Part shown: positions 7,952-16,477 of the stretch, piece after piece | How the letters are laid out: every line of letters starts with the position of its first letter | How positions within the stretch are numbered: position 1 is the stretch's first letter | NCBI GenBank assembly: GCA_910577045.1 | Contig: CAJTLB010000010.1 | Span: forward strand, 68,157 to 132,156 | Length of the DNA stretch: 64,000 nucleotides | Direction of reading: 5' to 3' | DNA from: an uncultured Lachnospiraceae bacterium | GTDB lineage: Bacteria > Bacillota > Clostridia > Lachnospirales > Lachnospiraceae | Program-made: the position numbers and the translations under genes | The notes under the pieces: generated by a model | What the model was told of the DNA's origin: nothing | Databases searched by the model: none | What the model saw: the letters and a program-made list of their open reading frames with translations, nothing else

Positions 7952-8653
7952 GTGGGGGCAACAATGCAAATAGAACGAAAATTCCGCCATGAAACAAAAC
8001 ATGAAATAAGGTATATAGAGTATCTTACTATACGAAATCGTCTATTTACCGTAACTGGTTTAGATACACATGCTGGTAAAGATGGGACTTATAAAATACG
8101 GAGCCTTTATTTTGATAATTACCGGGATAAAGCGCTTCATGAAAAAATAGATGGTGTAAATGAAAGAGAAAAGTTCCGAATCCGTTATTATAACAAAAAT
8201 ATAGATTGTATCCATTTGGAAAAAAAGAGTAAAATAAATGGCTTATGCAATAAAATTTCTGCAGTAATTACAGTAAGGCAGGTAAAAGAGTTATTAAAAG
8301 GGAATATAGAAGTATTATGTAATAGTAAGGAAGCATTATTAATTGAGCTTTATGCCAAAATGAAACAGGAACGTCTTACGCCAAAGGTAATTGTAGATTA
8401 CATAAGAGAACCTTATGTATATGCGGCAGGGAATGTACGCATTACTTTTGATCGGAATATAAGGGCAAGTTTTTGCATCGATCCGTTTTTAAGCCCAGAT
8501 TGCCCAACCATGCCAGTTAGTATGGCAAATACAGTTTTAATGGAAGTAAAGTATGACGACTATATGCCAGATATTGTCCAAATGTGTATACAAGAGGGAG
8601 AACGGCAGCAGGAAGCATTTTCAAAATATGCGGCATGCAGGCGTTATGGTTAA
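7952..8653 (+). CDS. VTC-domain polyphosphate polymerase-like protein
   Basis: This 233-residue protein matches the VTC catalytic tunnel domain: basic strands with K48, R50, K74, R76 and R78, an EKK at 90-92, a second acidic/basic pair E198/K200 (LMEVKYD), and VIVDYIREPYVY near residue 150. In yeast VTC this fold polymerises polyphosphate from ATP; bacterial stand-alone forms are mostly uncharacterised. A GTG start at 7952 follows AAAGGAGAAAAAA; an ATG at 7964 is an alternative. It is the first gene of a three-gene run with an 17-base gap to the DUF4956 gene, suggesting coupling to a membrane process. Confidence 0.85.
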   Translation: MGATMQIERKFRHETKHEIRYIEYLTIRNRLFTVTGLDTHAGKDGTYKIRSLYFDNYRDKALHEKIDGVNEREKFRIRYYNKNIDCIHLEKKSKINGLCNKISAVITVRQVKELLKGNIEVLCNSKEALLIELYAKMKQERLTPKVIVDYIREPYVYAAGNVRITFDRNIRASFCIDPFLSPDCPTMPVSMANTVLMEVKYDDYMPDIVQMCIQEGERQQEAFSKYAACRRYG

Positions 8654-8670
8654 GGGAAAGGAGAAAAAAG

Positions 8671-9363
8671 ATGAGAATTTTATCAGCAATTACATTCCAA
8701 GATATTTTTAAAAGTAGTTTTACAGAGAATATTGTGTCATTTAGTATTATGGATACAGCAATAGCAATGGTGCTTGCATTTTGTATAGGGTTATTTATTT
8801 TTATGGTATATAAGAAAACATTTAATGGCGTATTGTATTCGTCTAGTTTTGGCGTATCGCTTATGGCAATGACATTGATTACTACTTTTGTAATCCTTGC
8901 TGTAACGTCAAATGTAGTGTTATCTCTTGGTATGGTAGGCGCATTATCAATTGTACGTTTCCGCACTGCAGTAAAAGAACCTTTAGATATTGCGTATTTA
9001 TTTTGGGCAATTGCATCGGGCGTTGTATTAGGGGCAGGCATGATACCATTAGCTGTTATTGGCACAGTATTAATTGGGGTTTTAATGTTAGTATTTGTCA
9101 ACCGCAAGCCAGGGGAAACCCCATATATTGTAGTGGTACGCTGTTCGAATGAAGAAGCAGAAAAGGATTGCATTACAGAAATTAAGGATTCTACTAAGAA
9201 ACAAGTAATAAAGAGTAAGACAGTGTCGAAAGATGGGATTGAAATTACAGTAGAAGTACGTTTACAACAAATGGCAACAGAATTTATAAACCGTATTAAT
9301 TGTATAGAAGGGGTACAAAGTGCGGTTTTAGTTAGTTATAACGGAGATTATGCAGGCTGTTAA
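8671..9363 (+). CDS. DUF4956 membrane protein
   Basis: The 230-residue protein has about four transmembrane helices in residues 25-150, with the family motif SLGMVGALSIVRFRTAVKEP and DIAYLFWAIASG between them. A soluble C-terminal domain of about 75 residues looks like a small alpha/beta regulatory fold. The start at 8671 is chosen because AAAGGAG sits eight bases upstream; a longer frame to 8584 overlaps the VTC gene and has no similarity. DUF4956 proteins are typically found next to VTC-domain and CotH genes, as here, so it may be the membrane partner of the polymerase. The function is not established. Confidence 0.85.
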   Translation: MRILSAITFQDIFKSSFTENIVSFSIMDTAIAMVLAFCIGLFIFMVYKKTFNGVLYSSSFGVSLMAMTLITTFVILAVTSNVVLSLGMVGALSIVRFRTAVKEPLDIAYLFWAIASGVVLGAGMIPLAVIGTVLIGVLMLVFVNRKPGETPYIVVVRCSNEEAEKDCITEIKDSTKKQVIKSKTVSKDGIEITVEVRLQQMATEFINRINCIEGVQSAVLVSYNGDYAGC

Positions 9364-9395
9364 GATTTTCTTTGTAGGGTAAGGATGAGGTTTAT

Positions 9396-11051
9396 ATGAT
9401 TAAGAAAAAATGGCTAGATATTGTAACCGTAATAGGGATGGTTTTATCTTTAATGTTTACAATGATTCTTACATATTTCCCACATGTATTTGCCTTAGAA
9501 CCAAAAGGGATATATATGGAATATGAAACAGAGTTATTTCATAAAGATAAAATTATGGAAATTGATATTTTAATGAGTGATAAGGATTGGGAGGATATGC
9601 TTGCTAATGCGTTAAAAGAGGAATATTATTGTTGCGATGTAGTGATAAATGGCATTACTTATTACAATGTAGGGATACGGCCAAAAGGGAATACCAGCTT
9701 ATCGCAGGTTGCGAGCAGTAATACAACAGACAGGTATAGTTTTAAATTAGAATTTGACCATTATGATTCCACGCAGACTTGTATGGGGTTAGATAAGTTA
9801 GTTTTAAATAATATGATTAGTGACGCAACATACCGCAAGGAATATCTTTCTTATGATATTATGGAATATTTAGGGGTAGAAACATCTTTGTTTTCTTATG
9901 CAGACGTAAGTAGGAATGGAGAGGCATGGGGATTGTATTTTGCATTAGAAGCAGTGGAAGAATCTTATGCGGAAAGGGTATTTGGCGCAGATTATGGAGA
10001 ATTATATAAGCCAGAAACAATTGGGATGAGTGGAGGGAGTGGATCGGATTTATCTTATATAGATAATGAGATTGACAGTTATAGCAGCATCTTTGATGCA
10101 GCAGTATTAAAACCTTCAAAAGAAGATAAGGAAAAAGTGGTAGAAGCATTAGAAAACCTAGAAAAAGGTACTGATTTAGAACAATATATTGATATAGATG
10201 CAATGCTTCGTTATATTGCTTCTAATACATTTTTAGTAAACGATGACAGTTATTTTGGCACAATGCTCCATAATTATTATTTATATGAAGAAGATGGCAA
10301 ACTGTCTATGCTTCCATGGGATTATAATTTAGCTTTTGGCGGGTTCCAAGGGCATAATGCTAGTACAGTTATTAATAGAGGGATTGATGATGTAGTAAGT
10401 GGCAATTTAGAGGAACGCCCAATGGTAGCAAAACTTTTGGCAGTAGAAGAATATAAAGAGCAGTATTATGCTTATTTAGAAGAATTAATAAGCGGATATT
10501 TTGAAAGTGGGCATTTTGAAGAAGTAATGGAAAATTTGGATTATTTAATTGATAGCTATGTGAAAGAAGACCCAACTGCATTTTATACCTATGAAGAGTA
10601 TATGAATGCAAAGGATATGTTAAAACAATTTTGTAGGAAGCGTGCAGAAAGCATACGAAAACAATTAGACGGAACACTGGGAAAAACTGCTGTTACACAA
10701 GTAAGTGAAGCAAAAGTAGAGACATCTGCCATTGATATATCTGTTATGGGTTCCCAAGGAGGCAGGGGAGAAGAAAATAGAGAAAAAATGGCAGAAGCAA
10801 TGGGAAAAGTACAAGAAAATATACCACCCAATAGTGAAATGGAAAATAACCCAGATTGGGCAAATACAAGGGAGAATAGGCTGCAAGGGGGAGGGGGAAG
10901 ATTCCCAGGGGGTGCCCCAGAAGGTTTTACAGAAACGTTCCAAAGAGAGAATAATAGCCAAAATAGTACATGGGCATGGTTAGCGATATCCGCTTTTGTA
11001 ATGGGAGCAGGGTTATTGTTTGTAAAGTTGTATCCAAGAAGTAGGTATTAA
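9396..11051 (+). CDS. CotH-type protein kinase, membrane anchored
   Basis: This 551-residue protein has an N-terminal signal anchor (about residues 8-33), a CotH kinase domain, a low-complexity Gly/Asn/Glu-rich linker (about 450-520), and a C-terminal helix (about 523-546). CotH landmarks are GIRPKGNTS at 93-101, RYSFKLEFD near 113, KLVLNN near 134, GLYFALEAVEES near 179 and LPWDYNLAFGG at 306-316. The DYN motif bears the conserved metal-binding Asp. Known CotH proteins phosphorylate extracytoplasmic proteins. The two anchors suggest the kinase domain faces outside. It ends the VTC/DUF4956/CotH operon and is followed by a terminator. Confidence 0.9.
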   Translation: MIKKKWLDIVTVIGMVLSLMFTMILTYFPHVFALEPKGIYMEYETELFHKDKIMEIDILMSDKDWEDMLANALKEEYYCCDVVINGITYYNVGIRPKGNTSLSQVASSNTTDRYSFKLEFDHYDSTQTCMGLDKLVLNNMISDATYRKEYLSYDIMEYLGVETSLFSYADVSRNGEAWGLYFALEAVEESYAERVFGADYGELYKPETIGMSGGSGSDLSYIDNEIDSYSSIFDAAVLKPSKEDKEKVVEALENLEKGTDLEQYIDIDAMLRYIASNTFLVNDDSYFGTMLHNYYLYEEDGKLSMLPWDYNLAFGGFQGHNASTVINRGIDDVVSGNLEERPMVAKLLAVEEYKEQYYAYLEELISGYFESGHFEEVMENLDYLIDSYVKEDPTAFYTYEEYMNAKDMLKQFCRKRAESIRKQLDGTLGKTAVTQVSEAKVETSAIDISVMGSQGGRGEENREKMAEAMGKVQENIPPNSEMENNPDWANTRENRLQGGGGRFPGGAPEGFTETFQRENNSQNSTWAWLAISAFVMGAGLLFVKLYPRSRY

Positions 11052-11096
11052 AAAAATAGTTTAGAGAACTTATATAAATATTCCAATTTTATGTAT

Positions 11097-11142
11097 TTTC
11101 CCTTGTTTTTGCCTTTATGAGCCAAAACAAGGGAAATTTTTT
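11097..11142 (+). terminator. Intrinsic terminator of the VTC-CotH operon
   Basis: A 13-bp perfect stem, TTTCCCTTGTTTT with AAAACAAGGGAAA, is followed by six T residues, 45 bases after the CotH stop. Confidence 0.9.
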
Positions 11143-11184
11143 ATTCTCCGCCAATTTTTTATCTAGCCAGAGAGACATGAAAAA

Positions 11185-11478
11185 GCAAGCCAGTCTATCA
11201 AAAGCAAACGCTGCCTAGCCTATTCTTTGGAGGTGTGGCAAAGGCAAAAGACTTTCTGCAAAACCGTATCAGGAAAAAAGATATGCCACCTAAGTTTACA
11301 CTTGATATTGAGATGGCAGAGTTTCGCCATATATGAAATCTGATAATAAAAGTACAGGATAACGCGAGGAATATTAAAAACTTGCAGGACAAAATGCTGC
11401 CGTAGTTGAAACAACAGCTTGCCAATACAAAAGGACTTTTCAAAGGTAAAGACCATAACGAACAATAATAGATTTATT
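11185..11478 (+). pseudogene. Decayed gene remnant, unrecognised
   Basis: One plus-strand frame runs from about 11185 through two stops (TGA near 11336, TAG near 11404) to tandem stops near 11465. It gives a lysine/glutamine-rich helical sequence with segments such as DFLQNRIRKKDMPPKF and NARNIKNLQDKML. The amino acid make-up looks coding and coiled-coil-like across both stops. No ribosome binding site or start is evident, so this reads as the tail of a lost gene. It resembles the helical C-termini of mobilisation or transfer proteins, but that is only a guess. Confidence 0.4.
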
Positions 11479-11572
11479 CAAGAAATTGTGGTACAATTAA
11501 TTTATTATTAACATATTTTTCGCTTATATTTGGTTATAGATGTAAAGATAATTTATCAAGGAGAAGTATATT

Positions 11573-12715
11573 GTGACCGATGGTTACACAGTTTTAATTC
11601 CGAATTTTGCGGTAGAAAAAAGGACAAAAGCGCTAAACACAGGAGTATGGGGATTTGTTGGAGTTATCTCTATGTTTACGGTGGGTGTTGTTTTTGTGTC
11701 ACATATAATGCTTGTTTCAATTCTGAAAATTACAAGCACCTTTGCTTCAGATAATATGATGATTGCAGGAGTGTGTCCAATAATAGCTTTTGCCTTTATT
11801 TTTGGTATTGGATTATTTATTTTTTTATCTAGTTTACAGACAGCATATGTAATACGGCCTGATAAAATAATGAAAGGAAAAATTACAAACAAAGCATATA
11901 AAAATAATGCAAAATCACAGGCAGCGCATGCCCTAACAGCATATATGGCAGCCAATGTGTTAAATGGTTCGAAGGTTTCTGGTATTAACGGCATAAAGAA
12001 TCTGTTTGGCATATTGGAACTGATTTTTTTAAATATTGAAGATGGATTTGCCCAGCAATTCTTCTTTACTGAATTATACAAAAGAAAGGAATATCACAAT
12101 CCACAGCTTATAAAAGAAACAAAACATTTTTATACATATCTTTGTGGCAACAAAAAGTTAAAGATACGAAAAATATACACTAGCATGGATAATGATGTAC
12201 AAAATGCAAAAGAAGTTTCTATTTTGAAAAGGGTGGTGGTTAGAGCTTTACTAGTTATTGTGATATTCTCTGCTATTTCTATTGCGGATATAGCAATTGG
12301 TTTGTCTAACAACAACAATTACATCAATCATATAACGCAAAATCACTCTGAAATAGAAACTAAGCTGGCAGATTTTGGGTATAAATCAGATAAAGTAAAT
12401 AATAAATGCTATCGGTTTGAGAAGACAGTTTCATCACAAAGAACTTCATATATCAAGTATTTCTTTGATTTAGATGGTTCTGTAGAAAGAGTTGAGTTTG
12501 AAATCTATTTTGATAAATCATCAGATAGAATAGAACAAGAAATTGAATATATCTTCATTTCATTGAATGATGGCATAACAGAACAGCAGATAGAAAAATT
12601 TATACAAGATGTACAATCCACAATACAAGGCAACTATGTATATAATAAGTTACAGACTAACAATTACTCAATAGTATTAGGAACAAGTGGCAAGCATGCT
12701 CATATACACAATTAG
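11573..12715 (+). CDS. Membrane protein of unknown function
   Basis: The 380-residue protein is not recognised. Transmembrane helices lie near residues 26-52, 62-90 and 220-243. Between the second and third is a long cytoplasmic stretch with KNNAKSQAAHALTAYMAANVL. After the third comes a soluble, probably external, alpha/beta domain of about 135 residues. A GTG start at 11573 follows AAGGAG (11558-11563). It lies between a decayed gene and a very strong terminator, apparently as a single-gene unit. Composition is AT-rich like its neighbours. Confidence 0.7.
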   Translation: MTDGYTVLIPNFAVEKRTKALNTGVWGFVGVISMFTVGVVFVSHIMLVSILKITSTFASDNMMIAGVCPIIAFAFIFGIGLFIFLSSLQTAYVIRPDKIMKGKITNKAYKNNAKSQAAHALTAYMAANVLNGSKVSGINGIKNLFGILELIFLNIEDGFAQQFFFTELYKRKEYHNPQLIKETKHFYTYLCGNKKLKIRKIYTSMDNDVQNAKEVSILKRVVVRALLVIVIFSAISIADIAIGLSNNNNYINHITQNHSEIETKLADFGYKSDKVNNKCYRFEKTVSSQRTSYIKYFFDLDGSVERVEFEIYFDKSSDRIEQEIEYIFISLNDGITEQQIEKFIQDVQSTIQGNYVYNKLQTNNYSIVLGTSGKHAHIHN

Positions 12716-12731
12716 TTCCAAATCCCTAATT

Positions 12732-12803
12732 AAAATATCTTAACTAGACAAGACAGCGGGTGAAGATTCATGCTCTGTCTTGTCTAGTTAAGATATTTTT
12801 TTG
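12732..12803 (+). terminator. Very long perfect hairpin, terminator
   Basis: Bases 12732-12756 and 12775-12799 are exact 25-bp reverse complements separated by an 18-base loop, with a T run to about 12802. It lies 16 bases after the membrane protein stop. The stem is far longer than a terminator needs. Confidence 0.85.
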
Positions 12804-12861
12804 CCCTTGAATTTGTCCTTATTCTATAACAATACTTTTTTTAATAAAAGTTATTATGTTG

Positions 12862-12899
12862 TTTCAATCCACTCACGGCAGTTAGGAGCAAGACAATTA
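12862..12899 (-). repeat. 38-nt dispersed repeat, copy 1
   Basis: Read on the minus strand this copy begins TAATTGTCTTGCTCC and ends GTGGATTGAAA. It matches 29662-29699 at 31 of 38 positions, and all seven differences are transitions. The 3' end GTGGATTGAAA resembles the end of some type I CRISPR repeats, but there is no array here. Confidence 0.7.
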
Positions 12900-13040
12900 T
12901 GTGGATTGCCTCATGGCAGTAGGGGATACCATTTTCGCTCCGCCCGCTACTGCCGTTATTATTGTTTTGGGCAATTCCTCCCCTACCTAAGAGGAAGGGG
13001 ATTCCTTGTTGTTAGTTGTTGAAAAAATGATATATTCTAA

Positions 13041-13688
13041 TTATTGTATAGAATCCCGGTTATAATCAGTAACATCATTTCCTAATTTTTCATATAGTTC
13101 TTTTACACCTATTTCTTTATTCTGGATTGCTAGCAATTCGTTATTGGTAACGCCAATAAATTCAACAAAACTAACAGAACCATTAGGTGTGTTTATTGTT
13201 TTTAAATCATGATCAGGTATCGTAATAAAACCTGTGATATTAGACTGCATTTGAGTATCTATACCAGTTGTCTGCCCTGTATATAGGTATTCATATGGAT
13301 AAAAAGTTTCTCCTTCCGTAAAGGTCAGCCGAGCTATGGTTTGTAAAATTCCACATATGCCTTTTAATTCTGCTTCTTCATCTTGATAAGAGCCTTTTTT
13401 TAGTTTTAAAGTAAATTCCATGCCAAATCCGCTGATTTCTTTATTTTCAGATTCTTTTTCATATAATTCAGATAACCCATAGGTTACAAAATGCCAATAA
13501 TCTCCGCCATCATAGATGCTAATTCCATCAAGTGGATCATTTCCTCCTAGCCTCCAGCTAATTAAAGTTGCATAATGTTTAGGGTTTTTTTGTGTGGGGT
13601 AGACTCGTTCACATTCTTGGGTTATGGCATCCCAACCAGTAGATAATACGATTTCATCTTTCCTTATATCTTTATTTGATGGTTCCAT
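13041..13688 (-). CDS. Suppressor-of-fused (SuFu) domain protein
   Basis: The 215-residue protein matches the SuFu domain: LISWRLGGNDPLDGISIYD near residue 43, YWHFVTYGLSELYEKE near 65 and GFGMEFTLKL near 87, followed by a C-terminal alpha/beta part. In bacteria this domain occurs as a cytoplasmic protein of unclear role and, in some polymorphic toxin loci, as an immunity protein. No toxin gene is beside it. A promoter TTGCCA-17-TATAAT lies on the minus strand at 13758-13730, and AGGAGG precedes the ATG. Its role as immunity protein is inference only. Confidence 0.88.
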   Translation of the reverse strand: MEPSNKDIRKDEIVLSTGWDAITQECERVYPTQKNPKHYATLISWRLGGNDPLDGISIYDGGDYWHFVTYGLSELYEKESENKEISGFGMEFTLKLKKGSYQDEEAELKGICGILQTIARLTFTEGETFYPYEYLYTGQTTGIDTQMQSNITGFITIPDHDLKTINTPNGSVSFVEFIGVTNNELLAIQNKEIGVKELYEKLGNDVTDYNRDSIQ

Positions 13689-13729
13689 AAGACCTCCTTT
13701 TAGGCTATAGGTTCACTACGTATAGGTAA

Positions 13730-13758
13730 ATTATAACAAAAAAGAGATATAGTGGCAA
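13730..13758 (-). promoter_or_regulatory. Sigma-A promoter of the SuFu gene
   Basis: On the minus strand TTGCCA (13758-13753) is followed by a 17-base spacer and TATAAT (13735-13730), about 42 bases ahead of the start codon. Confidence 0.7.
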
Positions 13759-13876
13759 TTATTTATTTTAAGGTAAGGGCATAATAGAAAATCTTCTACC
13801 ATTTTTGTTTATAAAATGGTATACTATACCTGTATTGCAACGGGCATAATGGAACACAGAGGGGAGCAAAAGCACT

Positions 13877-16477
13877 ATGAGGAGAGAAAAAAGGGCTGTT
13901 ATGAAATACGCTGTATGGTTCATTGTTATTTGCCTGCTATGGGTTATACCAGGGAAAGACTGTATCGCTTATGCAGAAGAACGGGTAATCGACATTATTT
14001 ATGATAATTCTGGAAGTATGGCGTTTAATGAAACGGACAAATTAGGTGAAGCAGATAATTATATTACAAGATGGGTAGAGGCAGATTATGCAGTACGTGC
14101 ATTTTCAGCATTAATGGAAGAGGGGGATAAGCTATATGTGTTCCCAATGGATAGAAATAAAGAGAATGTGGCAGGAACGCCGCAGGAAAATATAAATTAT
14201 TTTCAAATTAGCTCACCAAATGACGGAAATATTGACAAGGCTTCAGAAAACTTTGGGAATACTTATTATGAGGGAATCCACAATGCCATTGCGCACCTAC
14301 AGGCGCAAAGTGGGGAACGGTGGATTATTATTTTAACAGACAGTGAAGATAAAAGGCTGTGTGAACAGGCACTAAACCAAGAACTTAGGGATGTGGATTG
14401 GGTAAAGGTCTTGTATGTGCCTATTGTAGAAGTACCAGAGAGGTTAAACTTAAATGCAGAGGTAAACAATAAAGTAATACAGGTTGAACCAAAGAGTGGG
14501 AATATTTTTTCGCAGATATTGGAAGCTACGGATTATATTTATAATAGGAATTCCCTTACCTTGTCACGGGAAACAGCAGGTACAGTAGAATTTTTAGTTG
14601 ATGCCCCTATTAAGGAATTAATTGTCCTTATGCAGGCGGAAGGGGAGACAATAGCATTTAAAAATAGGACAACTACGCTTACAAACGAAAGCCTTAAGGA
14701 AAAGGCAGAAAGTATTAGGAAGGAAATTAGCGCAGAAACAGGGTTACTATTAAAAGGAGACAATAGTTTCCAAAGTTATTCTAATACGCTTAGCCCTTCT
14801 TATGGCGGCAACCAGGATTTTGCTAATAATCTTAAGGTGAAAGACATACAGGGGGAAATGCTTTCTTTAGATGGAAAAAGTAAAATTGATGCCACACATA
14901 TTTACCAAAAGGTTATCCCTGTAAAAGCAAATGAATCTATTAATATATATTACCAGCTAGAGCTTGGGCTAGAGCTAGAGCTTTGGCAAGAAGGGAAGAG
15001 AATAGAGGAGGGGAAGCTTTTTGAAGGGAGTTATGAGGTGGTGCTATATCCGATTAACCCAAATTCAGGGGAACGGGTATCAGTGGATGCAAAGTTATTA
15101 GAAGGGGTTTCTGTAAAATTAAACGGGGAGGCTTGCCGGTTTGGGGAACATATCTATATGGAAGCTTCTTATCCAGATACCATTACACTAAAGGCAGAAG
15201 CAGAGGGGGCAGCTTTAGAAGAAGTAGTGCAACTTACTAATAATTATCCAGTACAAGAGAGAATTTATCCTTTTGTTATCCAAGTATTAGAACAGCCAGT
15301 TAGTTTTGATTATAATAAAATGAACAGGAGAAGTATAAATAATGGGGAGGCAGATGCTGTCCATATAAAACTCTTAGAAGATACAGGAAATAAAGTGCTT
15401 GCATTAAGGGATACTTCTATGTATTATTTGGGACTGGAAGCCAATATTAGCTATAAGGGCTTAAAAAAATCAGAAAAAGCAAATATAGAAGTAGAGGTTG
15501 TGGAAGTAAGTGGGACAGGCGATGAGTTTTTATTATATCCAGTTTTAACAGAGGAGGAAGACTATGGAGTATATAGGGATGTAAAACTGAATATTTTTGC
15601 ATATAGGACAGATAATGTAGAGGCTAGCAGGGCAACACAGGAATTATCTTTGGCATTAACAGCGGAAAAGGCTGAATTAGAAGCAGAACTATTGCCTGCT
15701 CCCAGTTATAGCAGGAAGGATTTAGTGTCTGGAAAAGTCTTATATAGCCTTGTTTGTAATGGGGAAGAACTTTCTGATAAGGAAAAAGAAAAGGTAAGCT
15801 TCCAAACATTAAAAGGCGGAAATGGATATGTAAATTTAAGCCAGAAAAAAAGTGCTGGCATATGGCTAAAGGAACAAATGTTAAATTTATATTGGCTTTA
15901 TAATAATAAGGAGACAATACCAATACATACAAATATTACTTATGTAAGAAGAGGGGTTCCTTGTAGCGCGGTTTTACAAGGGGATATACAGGTTATATTG
16001 GCTCCATTGTGGCTAAGGGTATGCTTGTATATTTTTACGGCAATTATATTTTTATTTCTACTTTATATCCTGTTTAATTTGTTGGCGGGACGTTGCTTTT
16101 TGCCATTTTTTAAGTGTACCTTGTACTTTAATAATGACCCAGAACTTGGCATAAAGATAAAACCTAGGAATTGGCTGCGTTGTTTAGCCGTGCCAAGACG
16201 TGGGATCACACTTCGGATGTCTGAAAACCAAAAAGAGGCATATGGGGTAGAGTGCCCAGATTTGGTTATACAGAAAAGAAAAAGGGTAAGGTATTATTTA
16301 AAAAATTGGCCTGTTTTCTCAAAACAGGATTGTTTCCGAATTAATGGGCGGTTTATTTATAGAGAAAATGCGGTAATGAATAAAGGGGATCATTTTGAAT
16401 TTATGGATTCAGGTGGGCTTTGGCATACAATTATATTCCAAGAAAGCCTTGCTATAAGAGAGGATGGAGAAAGATGA
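13877..16477 (+). CDS. Secreted/membrane-anchored von Willebrand factor A protein
   Basis: The 866-residue protein starts with a signal peptide (core about residues 9-30, AYA-type end) and goes straight into a vWA domain with the MIDAS DNSGS near residue 43 and a conserved LTDSED near 153. A long all-beta external region follows (about 220-700). One transmembrane helix lies near 709-735 and a basic, beta-rich cytoplasmic tail of about 130 residues completes it. The topology suits an outside metal-dependent adhesion or sensing domain coupled to an inside partner. The stop overlaps the next start by four bases (ATGA), so partner genes are translationally coupled. ATG 13877 has an AGGGGAG site; ATG 13901 is an alternative. 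The pathway is unknown. Confidence 0.85.
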   Translation: MRREKRAVMKYAVWFIVICLLWVIPGKDCIAYAEERVIDIIYDNSGSMAFNETDKLGEADNYITRWVEADYAVRAFSALMEEGDKLYVFPMDRNKENVAGTPQENINYFQISSPNDGNIDKASENFGNTYYEGIHNAIAHLQAQSGERWIIILTDSEDKRLCEQALNQELRDVDWVKVLYVPIVEVPERLNLNAEVNNKVIQVEPKSGNIFSQILEATDYIYNRNSLTLSRETAGTVEFLVDAPIKELIVLMQAEGETIAFKNRTTTLTNESLKEKAESIRKEISAETGLLLKGDNSFQSYSNTLSPSYGGNQDFANNLKVKDIQGEMLSLDGKSKIDATHIYQKVIPVKANESINIYYQLELGLELELWQEGKRIEEGKLFEGSYEVVLYPINPNSGERVSVDAKLLEGVSVKLNGEACRFGEHIYMEASYPDTITLKAEAEGAALEEVVQLTNNYPVQERIYPFVIQVLEQPVSFDYNKMNRRSINNGEADAVHIKLLEDTGNKVLALRDTSMYYLGLEANISYKGLKKSEKANIEVEVVEVSGTGDEFLLYPVLTEEEDYGVYRDVKLNIFAYRTDNVEASRATQELSLALTAEKAELEAELLPAPSYSRKDLVSGKVLYSLVCNGEELSDKEKEKVSFQTLKGGNGYVNLSQKKSAGIWLKEQMLNLYWLYNNKETIPIHTNITYVRRGVPCSAVLQGDIQVILAPLWLRVCLYIFTAIIFLFLLYILFNLLAGRCFLPFFKCTLYFNNDPELGIKIKPRNWLRCLAVPRRGITLRMSENQKEAYGVECPDLVIQKRKRVRYYLKNWPVFSKQDCFRINGRFIYRENAVMNKGDHFEFMDSGGLWHTIIFQESLAIREDGER

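Larger units (their letters stand above)
12716..13040. other. Structured gene-poor region
   Basis: Apart from the terminator at its left end, this stretch holds one copy of a 38-nt dispersed repeat (12862-12899), a GGCAGTAG/CTACTGCC inverted repeat (12915-12922 with 12947-12954), and a G+C-rich pairing segment CCCCT/AGGGG near 12980-13000. No gene with a ribosome binding site was found. Confidence 0.5.

Noticed and set aside
12862..12899. CRISPR repeat end (GTGGATTGAAA) suggesting a CRISPR array
   Set aside because: Only one copy per site, no spacers of regular length and no cas genes in the window.
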